Below are positions 20,183-30,025 of a stretch of DNA of 64,000 bases, piece by piece; position 1 is the first letter of the stretch; the number at the start of each line of letters is the position of its first letter. The notes under the pieces are model-generated. The model was not told the origin of the DNA. It did no database searches and was given only the letters and a program-made list of their open reading frames with translations. Source of the DNA: Planctomycetaceae bacterium (lineage in GTDB: Bacteria; Planctomycetota; Planctomycetia; Planctomycetales; Planctomycetaceae). Location of the stretch: contig JAWKTX010000007.1 of the NCBI GenBank assembly GCA_041398825.1, forward strand, positions 62,001-126,000. The letters run 5' to 3'. The translations under genes were made by a program, and so were the position numbers.

Positions 20183-20608
20183 TCACTGAGCCGTTTTCGC
20201 ATCAGAACGAGCGGCATCCGGGACAAGCTTGTCGAGAACCCCATTGACGAAACTGGCGGAATTTTCGGTGCCAAATTCGCGAGCGATTTCGATGGCTTCG
20301 TTCAGCACAATTGCGGGAGCGGTCCCGTAGTGCCGCATTTCATAGGCGCCTAACCGGATAACATTGCGGTCTGTCACGGCCATGCGTTCGAGCCGCCAAT
20401 TTGAGGCAGTCTTTCGAATGAGCTCGTCCAACTCAGCCTGATTTTCGCGAACTCCGCGAAACAATGCCCATGCAAATTCAACCAGATCGACGTTCTTCAA
20501 CTCATCTTCCAAATACCTTTGAATCCGGCGAGGATCTGCTTCCTTGTTCTGATCAACAAGAAAGAGCATTTGTAAGACATGCCTGCGTGCACTGGATCGA
20601 CCGGACAT
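20183..20608 (-). CDS. nusB: Transcription antitermination factor NusB
   Basis: A small all-helical RNA-binding protein that, with NusE, binds boxA RNA in rRNA antitermination. From ATG 20608 it is 141 residues, the usual NusB length. Family features include SSARRHVLQMLFLVDQN at the N-terminus and NRNVIRLGAYEM-like (DRNVIRLGAYEMRH) followed by AIVLNEAIEIAREFGTENSA near the end. A longer frame from ATG 20713 would add 35 residues of non-homologous sequence. It follows ribH on the minus strand, a very common pairing. Confidence 0.94.
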   Translation of the reverse strand: MSGRSSARRHVLQMLFLVDQNKEADPRRIQRYLEDELKNVDLVEFAWALFRGVRENQAELDELIRKTASNWRLERMAVTDRNVIRLGAYEMRHYGTAPAIVLNEAIEIAREFGTENSASFVNGVLDKLVPDAARSDAKTAQ

Positions 20609-20727
20609 CGTTTTAAAGGATTTTCTGAGTGAAAGACTGAGACAAACACTGCAATGGAATTCTTCTTCGACAGAAGAAACGGACTGACGCAAAGTATCAG
20701 ATCTTTGCGTCATTGCGGCAACGAGAA

Positions 20728-21213
20728 CTAGCCTCGTGGATCGGGTTGATTGATTGTTTTCAGCAGGTTGACCATTTCGATCGCTGCCGTGGCAGCTTCG
20801 ATTCCTTTGTTACCAACTTTCCCGCCGGCTCTATCGAGAGCTTGCTCCATTGATTCACAGGTAATCACACCGAATGTCACGGGAATACCCGTTTCGCGAG
20901 TCACTGCCATAATCCCGGCTGCCACCTGGCTGTTGATGTATTCGTGATGAGATGTCGAACCCTGGATCACGGCCCCCAGACAGATGACTGCATCATATTT
21001 CCCGGATCCCGCCATTGTGGATGCCGCAAGTGGAATCTCAAATGAACCGGGGACCCATGCCACGTCGATATTGCTGTCGGAACCGCCAAGGCGAGTAATG
21101 ATACTACACGCCCCTTCCACAAGCCGGTTCGTAATCAGATCATTAAAGCGCGAGACAACAATGGCGAAGCGGATATCACGTGCGTTAAGTTCATTGTGGA
21201 TGACGTTTGGCAT
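20728..21213 (-). CDS. ribH: 6,7-dimethyl-8-ribityllumazine synthase
   Basis: 161 residues. The enzyme condenses 3,4-dihydroxy-2-butanone 4-phosphate with the pyrimidinedione to give lumazine, the last riboflavin precursor. Motifs are clear: VSRFNDLITNRLVEGA, VPGSFEIPLAA, GAVIQGSTSHHEYI (substrate loop and catalytic His) and GKVGNKGIEAATAAIEM at the C-terminus. ribH next to nusB is a widespread order. No FMN riboswitch pattern was recognised upstream. Confidence 0.97.
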   Translation of the reverse strand: MPNVIHNELNARDIRFAIVVSRFNDLITNRLVEGACSIITRLGGSDSNIDVAWVPGSFEIPLAASTMAGSGKYDAVICLGAVIQGSTSHHEYINSQVAAGIMAVTRETGIPVTFGVITCESMEQALDRAGGKVGNKGIEAATAAIEMVNLLKTINQPDPRG

Positions 21214-21342
21214 TGGAATGAAGGCTCGTTGGTAGAACGTTTTGCTGGGAGTCGTATGGGCAGGATACGCAGATGGCTCAACGGTGGGTACAGGGTCGTT
21301 GCTTTTGGAGGAACTTCGACACGGAACCGGAAGAATGCGTTG

Positions 21343-22782
21343 TCAGGTCAGATTCATTGACAGGAGAAACTCTTCGTTGGACTTCGTTCTCGAAAGTCGA
21401 TTCACCAGTAACTCCATTGCTTCAATGGAATTCATATCACTGAGAACGCGACGCAGCACCCAGACGAGTTTGAGCTCGTCTTCATTCATCAGCAATTCTT
21501 CCCGGCGGGTTCCCGATCGATTCACGTCGATCGCCGGCCAGATACGTCGTTCGACAAGCCGCCGATCCAGGTGAAGTTCGGTGTTTCCTGTTCCTTTGAA
21601 TTCTTCGAAGATCACCTCGTCCATGCGACTGCCGGTATCCACCAGCGCGGTGGCGATAATGGTCAGGCTTCCGCCCTCTTCAACACAGCGAGCAGACCCA
21701 AAAAAACGCTTTGGATGCTGGAGAGCATTGGCGTCGACTCCACCCGACAGGATCTTGCCGGAATTGGGTGTCTCCGTATTCCATGCCCGGGCCAGTCGAG
21801 TAATCGAATCCAGAAAGATAATGACGTCGTGGCCGTATTCCACCATCCGCTTTGCCTTTTCGATTACCATCTCGGAAACCTGGATATGTCGAGACGGTGG
21901 TTCATCGAAAGTGCTGCTCACGACTTCGCAATTGTCACCTTTCAGTCGTCGCTCCATGTCGGTGACTTCTTCGGGGCGTTCATCGATCAGCAACACGATG
22001 ACGTATGCGTCCGGATGATTGTGCAGCACAGATTTTGCCATCTGCTGCAGCAGGACTGTTTTGCCGGCACGAGGCGGTGAAACAATCAGCCCCCGCTGTC
22101 CCAGACCGATCGGCGCCACCAGATCCACAACCCGGGTGCTGATGAATTCGGCGTTGTCGGCCAGTCGCAGTCGCTTTTCCGGATGCAGTGGCGTCAGGTC
22201 ATCAAAGAAAACTTTGCCCGGCAGCAGGTTTGGGTCGTGGCCGTTGACTGCTTCCACGCGCAGGAGGGCAAAGTATCTTTCGTTCTCTTTAGGAGGTCGA
22301 ATCTGCCCGGCGACGGTGGCACCCGTCCGAAGTCCAAACCGGCGAATCTGGCTTGGACTGACATAAATATCATCAGGACATGGCAGGTAGTGATAATCGG
22401 GACTGCGAAGAAAGCCAAAGCCATCCGGAAGGATTTCCAGCGTGCCTTCACCAAACATGAGGCCGCTCATCCGTGTGCGTTCTTTCAGAATCTTGAAAAT
22501 CAGATCCTGTTTCTTCATGCCATGGTATTCGCTCAGCTGCTCACTCTCTGCAATCTGCAGCAGTTCTTTCATCGACATTCGCTGGAGATCAGCAATGTTG
22601 ACGTCTGCGGCCTTCGACGGAGAGAAAGTCTCGGAAACCGATTTTTCGGGCATCGGGACATTGGCACCAAAATCCGGGGAGCCATCGGTCCGTGTGTCGG
22701 GAGCTTCGTGTCGAGTGTCCGGGCGACGGACCATCCGCGCGGCGGAGGTTCGACTTTCTTCAGGGCGTGGTGTTCGTGTCAT
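21343..22782 (-). CDS. rho: Transcription termination factor Rho
   Basis: 479 residues. An acidic/basic low-complexity N-terminal extension (about 60 residues) precedes the Rho N-domain (LQRMSMKELLQIAE), the RNA-binding cold-shock fold (EGTLEILPDGFGFLRSP) and the RecA-like ATPase. The Walker A motif is PPRAGKTVLLQQMA, and the Q/R-loop region ends GVDANALQHPKRFFGSAR. Rho is the hexameric RNA helicase that ends transcription. The gene is in the minus-strand group coaE-rho-ribH-nusB, with gaps of about 110-130 bases. Confidence 0.97.
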   Translation of the reverse strand: MTRTPRPEESRTSAARMVRRPDTRHEAPDTRTDGSPDFGANVPMPEKSVSETFSPSKAADVNIADLQRMSMKELLQIAESEQLSEYHGMKKQDLIFKILKERTRMSGLMFGEGTLEILPDGFGFLRSPDYHYLPCPDDIYVSPSQIRRFGLRTGATVAGQIRPPKENERYFALLRVEAVNGHDPNLLPGKVFFDDLTPLHPEKRLRLADNAEFISTRVVDLVAPIGLGQRGLIVSPPRAGKTVLLQQMAKSVLHNHPDAYVIVLLIDERPEEVTDMERRLKGDNCEVVSSTFDEPPSRHIQVSEMVIEKAKRMVEYGHDVIIFLDSITRLARAWNTETPNSGKILSGGVDANALQHPKRFFGSARCVEEGGSLTIIATALVDTGSRMDEVIFEEFKGTGNTELHLDRRLVERRIWPAIDVNRSGTRREELLMNEDELKLVWVLRRVLSDMNSIEAMELLVNRLSRTKSNEEFLLSMNLT

Positions 22783-22894
22783 GGCCGCAACGGGCCTCCG
22801 GGTAGATTACAGAAAGGTAAACGGAAGGCAGAGAAAGGCTTCTGCAGGCGAACTTCAGAGCGAATGCCGATGGGTTCGCGTGCAATGGTGAGGT

Positions 22895-23635
22895 TTATTT
22901 CCTGAAAGACTTCAGAATGGAATCCAGGACATCTGTCATTTGCCGGGCCGCATCCGCCAGACTTCCTGAATTATCGATGATGTACTTCGCAGCTGAACGT
23001 TTCTGATCGACAGGCAACTGATTCGCTTCCCGACGGGCAAGTTCCTCAGACGACCAGCCTCGGTTTTCCGCCACACGTTTCTGACGAATTGCCAGTGGCG
23101 TATCAACAAAAATCAGAGCATCACAATCATGCGCCCAGCCGGCTTCCAGCAGCAGGGCCGCATCCCAGATGATAGCGTCCACATCCTGTGGGGCCGTTAA
23201 TATTTGCTTGCGGGTCTCCAGATGGATTGCCGGGTGAATAATTTGATTCAGGGATGTCAGCGAGGAATGGTGTTTGGCAGTCTGCCCGAAAACCTGTTCG
23301 GCAAGAGCAGCTCGGTTTACGGTTCCATCTTCGGAAAATACGGAATTACCAAATGTCCGGCGAATCTTCTCTGCAATGTCTTCTCTGTTGAGCAACGTGT
23401 GACCAATCCGGTCCGCATCAATGAAAAGCAGCCGAAAACGGGTCACCTCCCGAGCAACGGAAGATTTGCCGGATCCGATACCACCCAGGATGCCTATGAC
23501 CGGGACTGGAACATCAATCGAACGTTGAAGACCGGGGGACAAAAGATGTGTATTTTGAAAAGGGGGAAGAGTTGGCAGATCAGGAAACTCGCGGACGCGA
23601 GGGAATGATTCAGGACGGGTTGAGTTTGAATCCAT
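22895..23635 (-). CDS. coaE: Dephospho-CoA kinase
   Basis: 246 residues. It phosphorylates the ribose 3'-hydroxyl of dephospho-CoA, the last step of CoA synthesis. The P-loop GILGGIGSGKSSVA is at about residues 47-60, followed by the Asp-rich FIDADRIGH and the CoA-binding region NQIIHPAIHLE. About 45 residues before the P-loop are not found in most CoaE proteins; no other start codon near residue 40 is evident, so the extension may be real. It lies upstream of rho on the same strand. Confidence 0.95.
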   Translation of the reverse strand: MDSNSTRPESFPRVREFPDLPTLPPFQNTHLLSPGLQRSIDVPVPVIGILGGIGSGKSSVAREVTRFRLLFIDADRIGHTLLNREDIAEKIRRTFGNSVFSEDGTVNRAALAEQVFGQTAKHHSSLTSLNQIIHPAIHLETRKQILTAPQDVDAIIWDAALLLEAGWAHDCDALIFVDTPLAIRQKRVAENRGWSSEELARREANQLPVDQKRSAAKYIIDNSGSLADAARQMTDVLDSILKSFRK

Positions 23636-23956
23636 TCGTGATCATCAGCAGAGATCGCCGACAAACACCGGGGCCGTATGACCAGCCCTTGTCCCAATCC
23701 ACTCCCTTACGGATGAGACCGTGGCTATATTGCTCAATCAAAAAGGCGAAGTCAATCGGTTCAAACCGGAGATTAACGCTTTTCCATGAGTTGGCCGCGA
23801 TCTTCCGGCGGGCTCAGAATTCAACGGTCGAACACCTTACATCGCCTTGCCGCTGAGCCGTAACTCATTAGCCTACGCAACCTGACCTCGTCCGTTCCGC
23901 AATTCTCAATTCCCGGGGCCACCAGGGTTCCTGTCTCCTGAAGCCAGAGTTCGATC
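23636..23956. other. Divergent intergenic region
   Basis: About 320 bases between coaE (minus) and the phosphohexomutase gene (plus). Both upstream regions must be here. I see no RNA gene, hairpin or repeated operator; short frames on both strands do not look coding. Confidence 0.45.
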
Positions 23957-25780
23957 ATGCCTGCTGATTCTCAAGCCCGCATTCAGGCCGCCGCCGCCGA
24001 AGGAAAACTTACGGCAGATTCGCCTCGCAATCTGACAGAATGGCTCGCCAGAGATTGCGTGTCACCCTACCGCCCAAGGATCCTTGAACTGATCGACGCC
24101 GAGCAATGGGACGTGCTTGACGCCATGTTCTGGACATCAATCCCTTTCGGAACTGGCGGACGACGCGGCCCAATGGGTGAAATGGGACCAGCCACAATTA
24201 ACGATCGCACGATTGCGGAATCTGCACACGGAATGGCGGTCTATCTTCGTTCGACAGGTGTCACCAGTGGCGGTTCCGCCGTCATCGCCCATGACACACG
24301 TAATAACTCCTCGCATTTCGCCAGAATCACCGCCTGCACTTTTGCTGCACACGGTCTGAAGGTCTATCTCTTTGAAAGTCATCGATCCACTCCCGCGTTG
24401 TCATTCGCAGTGCGACATCTGGAATGCAACATCGGTGTCATGATCTCTGCGTCACACAACCCGCCAGCTGATAATGGATTCAAGGCTTACTGGAATAACG
24501 GCGGACAAGTGATTCCGCCACACGACAAGGGGATTATTGCGGAAGTCGAACGAGCCGATGTCATTCCCACGGTCGACTTCGATACGGCTGCAGCAGACGG
24601 CCGAATTGTCACCATTGGAAAGGAAATTGACGACGCTTACACGAACTGTGTCGTCCGACTTTCAGAAACAACCAACCGAAATATCTCTGCTGTCTTTACT
24701 CCACTGCATGGTGTTGGTGAAACCTCGGTTTACGCGGTCATCAGAAAAGCCGGTTTCACTAGTGTCGACATATTTGAACCGCATCGCGAAGCCAACGGCG
24801 ATTTCCCAAACGTCCCAAAGCATCTGCCAAACCCGGAGAACCTCGAGGTCTTTAACCCGGTCATTGACTGGATTCGTGAGACCAGTCACCCGGCCGATTT
24901 GATCCTCGCTTCGGACCCCGACGCCGACCGTCTGGGTGTCATGGTCCGAAATCCATCCGGTGGCTTCACTTCATTGAGTGGTAATCAGGTTGGCGCTCTG
25001 ATCACCGACTTTCTTTTTCGAAAGAGAAAAGAAGACGGCCGATTCTCGCCGCTCGATTACGTCGTTGAGACGCTCGTCACAACACCTCTAACAAAAGCTG
25101 TCGCCGAACATCACGGCGGCCGGGCATTTCATGAACTGCTGGTAGGATTCAAATACATCGCTCAGACAATGGAGGAACAGGGGACTGAACACTTTGTCTT
25201 TGGCACAGAAGAATCCATCGGCTTTCTCGCGGGCGATTACTGCCGTGACAAGGATGCTGCCGTTTGCGCACTCTACATCCTTGAACTGGCGGCCGAACTC
25301 AGCGCTCAGGGTCTGACGCTGCTGGATCAGCTGGACTCGTTGCACGAAACATGTGGCTATCACTGTGAAGGCCAGAAGTCGATCTACTGCGAAGGCCCCA
25401 GCGGCAAGGCAAAAATTGACAACCTGATGGCGACTCTACGTGAAAATCCTCCGGCGCAATTCGGGCCTGTGCGGTTTGTGGAAGTCACTGACTACAAAAC
25501 CGGAACTCGGACGGCAATCCCATCGGGCGAATCGCTGGGAAGCATCAAACAGCCACGAGGCGATTTGCTGATTTATAAGTCTGATCCGCAAAGCCCGGTT
25601 CGCATCCAGATTGCCGGGCGACCGTCCGGTACGGAACCCAAGATCAAGTTTTATTTCTTCTGCCAGTCTGAACTGAACCCTGGCACCGATCTGAATCAGG
25701 CAAAAGGTGTCGGAGACAGCATGATGAAAGATGTTCAGCAGGCTTTGGCTGCCTGGGCTCAGCAACAACTGAATTCGTAA
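23957..25780 (+). CDS. Phospho-sugar mutase (phosphoglucomutase/phosphomannomutase family)
   Basis: A 607-residue alpha-D-phosphohexomutase. The catalytic serine lies in ISASHNPPADNGFK, the metal-binding loop is DPDADRLG, the sugar-binding loop is GTEESIGF, and the phosphate-binding loop near the C-terminus is GRPSGTEPKIKFY; all four are intact. Size and the N-terminal region resemble PgcA/phosphoglucomutase-2 type enzymes. It interconverts hexose 1- and 6-phosphates; glucose is likely but mannose or pentose phosphates cannot be excluded. ATG 23957 is the natural start. Confidence 0.94.
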   Translation: MPADSQARIQAAAAEGKLTADSPRNLTEWLARDCVSPYRPRILELIDAEQWDVLDAMFWTSIPFGTGGRRGPMGEMGPATINDRTIAESAHGMAVYLRSTGVTSGGSAVIAHDTRNNSSHFARITACTFAAHGLKVYLFESHRSTPALSFAVRHLECNIGVMISASHNPPADNGFKAYWNNGGQVIPPHDKGIIAEVERADVIPTVDFDTAAADGRIVTIGKEIDDAYTNCVVRLSETTNRNISAVFTPLHGVGETSVYAVIRKAGFTSVDIFEPHREANGDFPNVPKHLPNPENLEVFNPVIDWIRETSHPADLILASDPDADRLGVMVRNPSGGFTSLSGNQVGALITDFLFRKRKEDGRFSPLDYVVETLVTTPLTKAVAEHHGGRAFHELLVGFKYIAQTMEEQGTEHFVFGTEESIGFLAGDYCRDKDAAVCALYILELAAELSAQGLTLLDQLDSLHETCGYHCEGQKSIYCEGPSGKAKIDNLMATLRENPPAQFGPVRFVEVTDYKTGTRTAIPSGESLGSIKQPRGDLLIYKSDPQSPVRIQIAGRPSGTEPKIKFYFFCQSELNPGTDLNQAKGVGDSMMKDVQQALAAWAQQQLNS

Positions 25781-25893
25781 CATCCCATTGCATAACGGTT
25801 GTTTTTGATTCTGGTTTTACCAGCGCCCGCTGACCGACGGTTGCCAGACGTACGAATTGGCCCGGACCACATTCCACAAAAGAACCTGTTTCT

Positions 25894-28080
25894 ATGGCAT
25901 CTGACGAAAACTCGTCCGCTTCATTGCTTTTCAATGTCACGCGATTCTGTCAGCAGCTGGCAAAAGAACTGAATCTGCAGACGGCCCAGATTGAAAACAC
26001 GGTCGCGTTGCTGGACGAAGGAAACACCATTCCATTCATCGCTCGCTATCGCAAGGAGGTCACCAAAGGTCTTGACGAAACACAATTGCGAGCCATTGAG
26101 GATGCTCTGGCAAAGGCTCGCGACCTGGCAGACCGCAAGGACACAATTTTGAAGACGATCGGCGAGCAGGGACAACTCACAGAATCCCTGCGAAATCAGA
26201 TCGTGGAATGCAGCGACCGGAAGACACTTGAAGATCTTTACCTTCCCTTTAAGCCCAGAAAACGTACGCGAGCCACCATTGCCCGAGAACGAGGTCTCCA
26301 GCCGCTGGCAGACATCCTGCTTTCACAGGGCAAACTCTCGAAGCCCGGAACGGAATTGCTTCACGCATTTGTGGATCCGTCGAAGGAAGTGGCCGACGAA
26401 ACGGCCGCTCTTCAGGGAGCATGCGACATTGTTGCCGAAACCTGGTCCGAGGATGTCAACGCGCGCAGGCAGTTGTTAGAACAGGCTGAACGTTCCGAAC
26501 TGGCCTGCAGCGTGAAACGCGGAAAGGCAGAGGACGGCAGCAAATTCGAAATGTACTTTGACAGTCGCGAACGGATATCACGCATGCCTTCGCATCGATT
26601 TCTGGCAATGCAGCGTGGGGTCGATGAAGGCGTCCTGAAAGTCGGCCTCGTGATGGATGATGATCAGGCGACCCGCAAATTGCGGCAACAGTTTCTTCAC
26701 AACCCATCATTCGAGTTTCGTGCGATTCTCGAGCAAACAGTCGATGACTGCTACAAACGTCTGCTGCATCCCGCGACAGAGTCTGCCGTCATGCAGAAAC
26801 TAAAAGAAAAGGCGGATGCGGATGCAATCGAAGTCTTTGCTCGTAATCTGCGGGAATTGCTGCTGGCAGCTCCAGCAGGACCACAGGTCACTATCGGTCT
26901 TGACCCCGGATTTCGAACCGGATGCAAAGTGGCTGTTGTTGATGCAACAGGGAAATACCTGACTTCCACGGCGATCTATCCGACTCCCCCCAGAAGTGAC
27001 CTGGAAGGCGCCGGAAAGACGCTTCTGAAACTGATCAGAGACTACGGAGTCACGCTGATCGCAATTGGGAACGGAACAGCGTCGCGGGAAACAGACGCCT
27101 TCGTCACAAATCTGATTCGAGAGCATGATCTGCAGATCACCCGAGTCATGGTCAATGAGTCCGGTGCTTCCATTTACTCTGCCAGCCAGGCAGCCATCGA
27201 AGAATATCCTGACCTCGATGTCACGATTCGTGGCGCGATCAGTATCGCGCATCGACTGCAGGATCCGCTCGCGGAACTGGTGAAAATCGACCCGCAGTCG
27301 ATAGGTGTCGGACAATATCAACACGACGTCAATCAGACGGAATTAAAGAAGGCCCTGGATCGTCAGGTTGAATCGTGCGTCAACAGTGTTGGCGTTGACG
27401 TCAACACTGCCAGTCCTTCGCTGCTGTCTTATGTTGCCGGTATCGGAACCACTCTGGCACGACGCATTGTGGAGTACCGCGACACCAATGGAAGATTTGA
27501 CTCCCGTCAGCAGTTGCTGAAGGTGCCAAGACTGGGACAGAAAGCATTTACTCAGGCGGCAGGTTTTCTGAGAATCCGTGATGGAAAACAGCCACTTGAT
27601 AATTCGGCCGTGCACCCCGAACAATATCCGCTGGTTCAGAAAATGGCAGCCACTCTACAGGTAGATGTCCAGTCACTTGTTGGCAATGAAAGTCTGGCCC
27701 AGCGACTGAAAGCTTCAGACTTTGTTACCAGCGAATCAGGTGAATTCACAGTACGCGATGTCCTTGATGAACTGGCGCGTCCCGGGCGCGACCCGCGCAG
27801 CGAATTCAGGACTGTGAAATTCTCGGAGTCCGCACACGAAATCAGCGACCTGACCCCGGGGATGAAGCTGGAAGGTGTGGTTACAAACGTCACACGCTTT
27901 GGGGCTTTTGTGGATATCGGAGTTCATCAGGATGGACTCATCCATATCTCTCAGCTGGCCGACCGCTTTATTAATGATCCTTCAGAAGAAGTCGCCGTGG
28001 GAGACATTGTGAAAGTGACCGTTCTGGAAGTCGATGTCGCCAGAAAACGGATTTCACTGTCGCGCAAGAGCCCGCAATGA
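25894..28080 (+). CDS. tex: Tex-family RNA-binding transcription accessory protein
   Basis: 728 residues. The N-terminal helical Tex domain includes NTIPFIARYRKEVT. A YqgF/RNase H-like domain follows (TIGLDPGFRTGCKVAVVD, about residue 333), then helix-hairpin-helix motifs (VNTASPSLLSYVAGIG, about 507) and a C-terminal S1 domain (VVTNVTRFGAFVDIGVHQDG, about 660). Order and length match Tex. It binds nucleic acids and is linked to transcription fidelity. It is on the plus strand 113 bases after the phosphohexomutase gene. Confidence 0.96.
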   Translation: MASDENSSASLLFNVTRFCQQLAKELNLQTAQIENTVALLDEGNTIPFIARYRKEVTKGLDETQLRAIEDALAKARDLADRKDTILKTIGEQGQLTESLRNQIVECSDRKTLEDLYLPFKPRKRTRATIARERGLQPLADILLSQGKLSKPGTELLHAFVDPSKEVADETAALQGACDIVAETWSEDVNARRQLLEQAERSELACSVKRGKAEDGSKFEMYFDSRERISRMPSHRFLAMQRGVDEGVLKVGLVMDDDQATRKLRQQFLHNPSFEFRAILEQTVDDCYKRLLHPATESAVMQKLKEKADADAIEVFARNLRELLLAAPAGPQVTIGLDPGFRTGCKVAVVDATGKYLTSTAIYPTPPRSDLEGAGKTLLKLIRDYGVTLIAIGNGTASRETDAFVTNLIREHDLQITRVMVNESGASIYSASQAAIEEYPDLDVTIRGAISIAHRLQDPLAELVKIDPQSIGVGQYQHDVNQTELKKALDRQVESCVNSVGVDVNTASPSLLSYVAGIGTTLARRIVEYRDTNGRFDSRQQLLKVPRLGQKAFTQAAGFLRIRDGKQPLDNSAVHPEQYPLVQKMAATLQVDVQSLVGNESLAQRLKASDFVTSESGEFTVRDVLDELARPGRDPRSEFRTVKFSESAHEISDLTPGMKLEGVVTNVTRFGAFVDIGVHQDGLIHISQLADRFINDPSEEVAVGDIVKVTVLEVDVARKRISLSRKSPQ

Positions 28081-28288
28081 TTTTATGGGCAAACAGAACC
28101 TGGCCACGTGCGTTGTCCAGAGCTTTTGTACGCGGAATGACTGTCCTTGTGCTGCCGGCTTCAATCGATTGAAGAACATGGAATTCTGAGTTGTGCGTCC
28201 CGGGGCCGATGGATAGATTTCCCGCGCCGTGAGCAGCGATCACTGATCACTGCAGACCCGGTATTCAGGACACCTTCAGGAGCCATTT

Positions 28289-28405
28289 ATGGTATTCCGT
28301 CCGCGGACAAAGGCCAAGATTGCGAAGAAACTGAAACGCTGTGCCAAATGTGGAGTTCTCATCGGCATTCGCGTTCGCTGCAAACGGTGCCACAAGAAAC
28401 AGTAG
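28289..28405 (+). CDS. 38-residue basic zinc-ribbon protein
   Basis: A short gene with strong signals: AGGAG about seven bases before ATG 28289, an open 38-codon frame, and a rho-independent terminator just after the TAG stop. The peptide is very basic and has two CxxC pairs (CAKC and CKRC) 14 residues apart, suggesting one zinc-binding ribbon. Size and charge recall small ribosomal proteins such as L36 or other ribosome-associated proteins, but it is not L36 by sequence and I do not recognise the family. It lies between tex and an M16 peptidase and seems to be its own transcription unit. Confidence 0.75.
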   Translation: MVFRPRTKAKIAKKLKRCAKCGVLIGIRVRCKRCHKKQ

Positions 28406-28414
28406 TCTTTGCCT

Positions 28415-28450
28415 GAGCCGCTCTCCTCTAAGAGCGGCTCTTTCCGTTTT
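28415..28450 (+). terminator. Rho-independent terminator after the zinc-ribbon gene
   Basis: GAGCCGCTCT at 28415-28424 and AGAGCGGCTC at 28431-28440 form a perfect ten-pair stem with a six-base loop, followed by a T-rich tail (TTTCCGTTTT). It begins ten bases after the stop codon of the 38-residue gene, the best terminator in the window. Confidence 0.9.
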
Positions 28451-28617
28451 CCTGAATCACCCGGGGTACGACAGGATGCACCAGCATGAGTGCTTCACAG
28501 ATTCAGGTTTTGATGCAGCTTTGGCAGGAATGCATCGTCGCATTGAAGTCGCTACAGTTCCCCTGAACGCCGGACCTGTCGTCGGCAATCGCATTTCCCC
28601 TCAAATCGAACGATCGC

Positions 28618-29853
28618 ATGAAATTCCAGGAACACACGCTGTCCAACGGACTGCGGATCATTGGTGAGACCAACCAGACTGTTCACAGCGTCGCCGCTGG
28701 TTTTTTTGTTCGAACAGGATCCCGCGATGAAACTGCTGCGGTATCGGGTGTCAGCCATTTCCTTGAGCACATGGCATTCAAGGGCAATGAAAAATTCACG
28801 GCGGACGACGTGAACAGAGTCTTCGACGAGATCGGAGCCAAGTACAACGCGTCAACAAGCGAAGAGATCACCATGTATTACGCAGCCGTTTTGCCTGAAT
28901 ACCTGGAATCGGCAATGGATCTGCTTTCTGCGTTGATGATGCCCTCGCTGCGGCAGGATGACTTCGACATGGAAAAGAACGTCATTCTTGAAGAAATCGG
29001 AATGTACGAAGACCAGCCTTCATTTACCTGCTACGACACCATCATGTCGACGCATTTCGCTGGTCATCCCCTTGGACAAAGTATTCTGGGGACCAACGAA
29101 AGTATTACGGCATTAACTGCCGAGCAGATGCGGGAGTATCATCGCAATCACTATCACGCAGGAAATATTACCCTTGCCATTGCCGGACGATGTGATTTCG
29201 AACATGCAGTTCAACTGGCAGAACGCTACTGCAGCAGCATTCCTGCGGGGCATGCAAATCGCATCCTGCTTCCCGTCGAAGCAAAACCATCGACGCAAAT
29301 GGTCTATCGTGAAGGAAGCGTGCAGCAACACATCATGCAAATGGGAGAAGGCCCACGATCGGATGACCCGCTGCGATTTGCCGCCGAACTACTGGCGGTC
29401 GTCGTTGGGGACGACAGCGGAAGTCGATTGTTCTGGGATCTTGTCGATCCCGGACACGCTGAAGCTGCGGATATTGGCTACAGCGAATATGACGGCGCAG
29501 GTACATGGATGACGTATCTCAGCTGCCAGCCGGAACAGGTAGAGCAGAATCTGGCAGCGATGAAACGCATCTTCGATGAAGTCAGCCGCGATGGAATTAC
29601 CGCGGAAGAACTTGAGCAGGCGAGAAACAAAGTTGCTTCACGGATTGTACTGCGAGGCGAACGGCCGATGGGGCGACTCTCGTCACTGGGCAACAACTGG
29701 GTCTACAGAAATCATTACCGATCTGTTGAAGAAGACCTTCAGACAATCCGGTCCATCACTGTCAAAGAGATCCGTGAAGTGTTGACAAAGTTTCCTCTGA
29801 AGATGATTACCACAGCAGGTGTTGGACCACTGAAGGAGCTAACAGCCTTTTGA
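28618..29853 (+). CDS. M16-family zinc metallopeptidase
   Basis: 411 residues. The inverted zinc motif HFLEHMAFKG gives the HxxEH of pitrilysin/processing-peptidase family M16, with the third ligand Glu in NVILEEIGMYED about 75 residues later. The N-terminal half carries the active site; the C-terminal half is the second M16 fold (PMGRLSSLGNNWVYR). Size matches PqqL/MPP-like single-unit bacterial M16B proteins. No signal peptide is visible, so it is probably cytoplasmic and digests peptides. Confidence 0.94.
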   Translation: MKFQEHTLSNGLRIIGETNQTVHSVAAGFFVRTGSRDETAAVSGVSHFLEHMAFKGNEKFTADDVNRVFDEIGAKYNASTSEEITMYYAAVLPEYLESAMDLLSALMMPSLRQDDFDMEKNVILEEIGMYEDQPSFTCYDTIMSTHFAGHPLGQSILGTNESITALTAEQMREYHRNHYHAGNITLAIAGRCDFEHAVQLAERYCSSIPAGHANRILLPVEAKPSTQMVYREGSVQQHIMQMGEGPRSDDPLRFAAELLAVVVGDDSGSRLFWDLVDPGHAEAADIGYSEYDGAGTWMTYLSCQPEQVEQNLAAMKRIFDEVSRDGITAEELEQARNKVASRIVLRGERPMGRLSSLGNNWVYRNHYRSVEEDLQTIRSITVKEIREVLTKFPLKMITTAGVGPLKELTAF

Positions 29854-30025
29854 AAACGGGACTGGCTCGACCAGGAGACCTCAAAACACGATCGTTTACA
29901 TTCGCCCTTTGGGCCTGTCCCGGTTGTTCAACGGACAGCTAATAAGCTAAGCGTGAATCGCGGATGACAGATTGAGCTGTCGGTGAAGGCAAGGCGCTGC
30001 GGCAAGCGCGCGGCTGGTCCGGACA

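Noticed and set aside
22183..22905. 240-codon plus-strand frame across rho
   Set aside because: Antisense shadow of rho, which has complete motifs.
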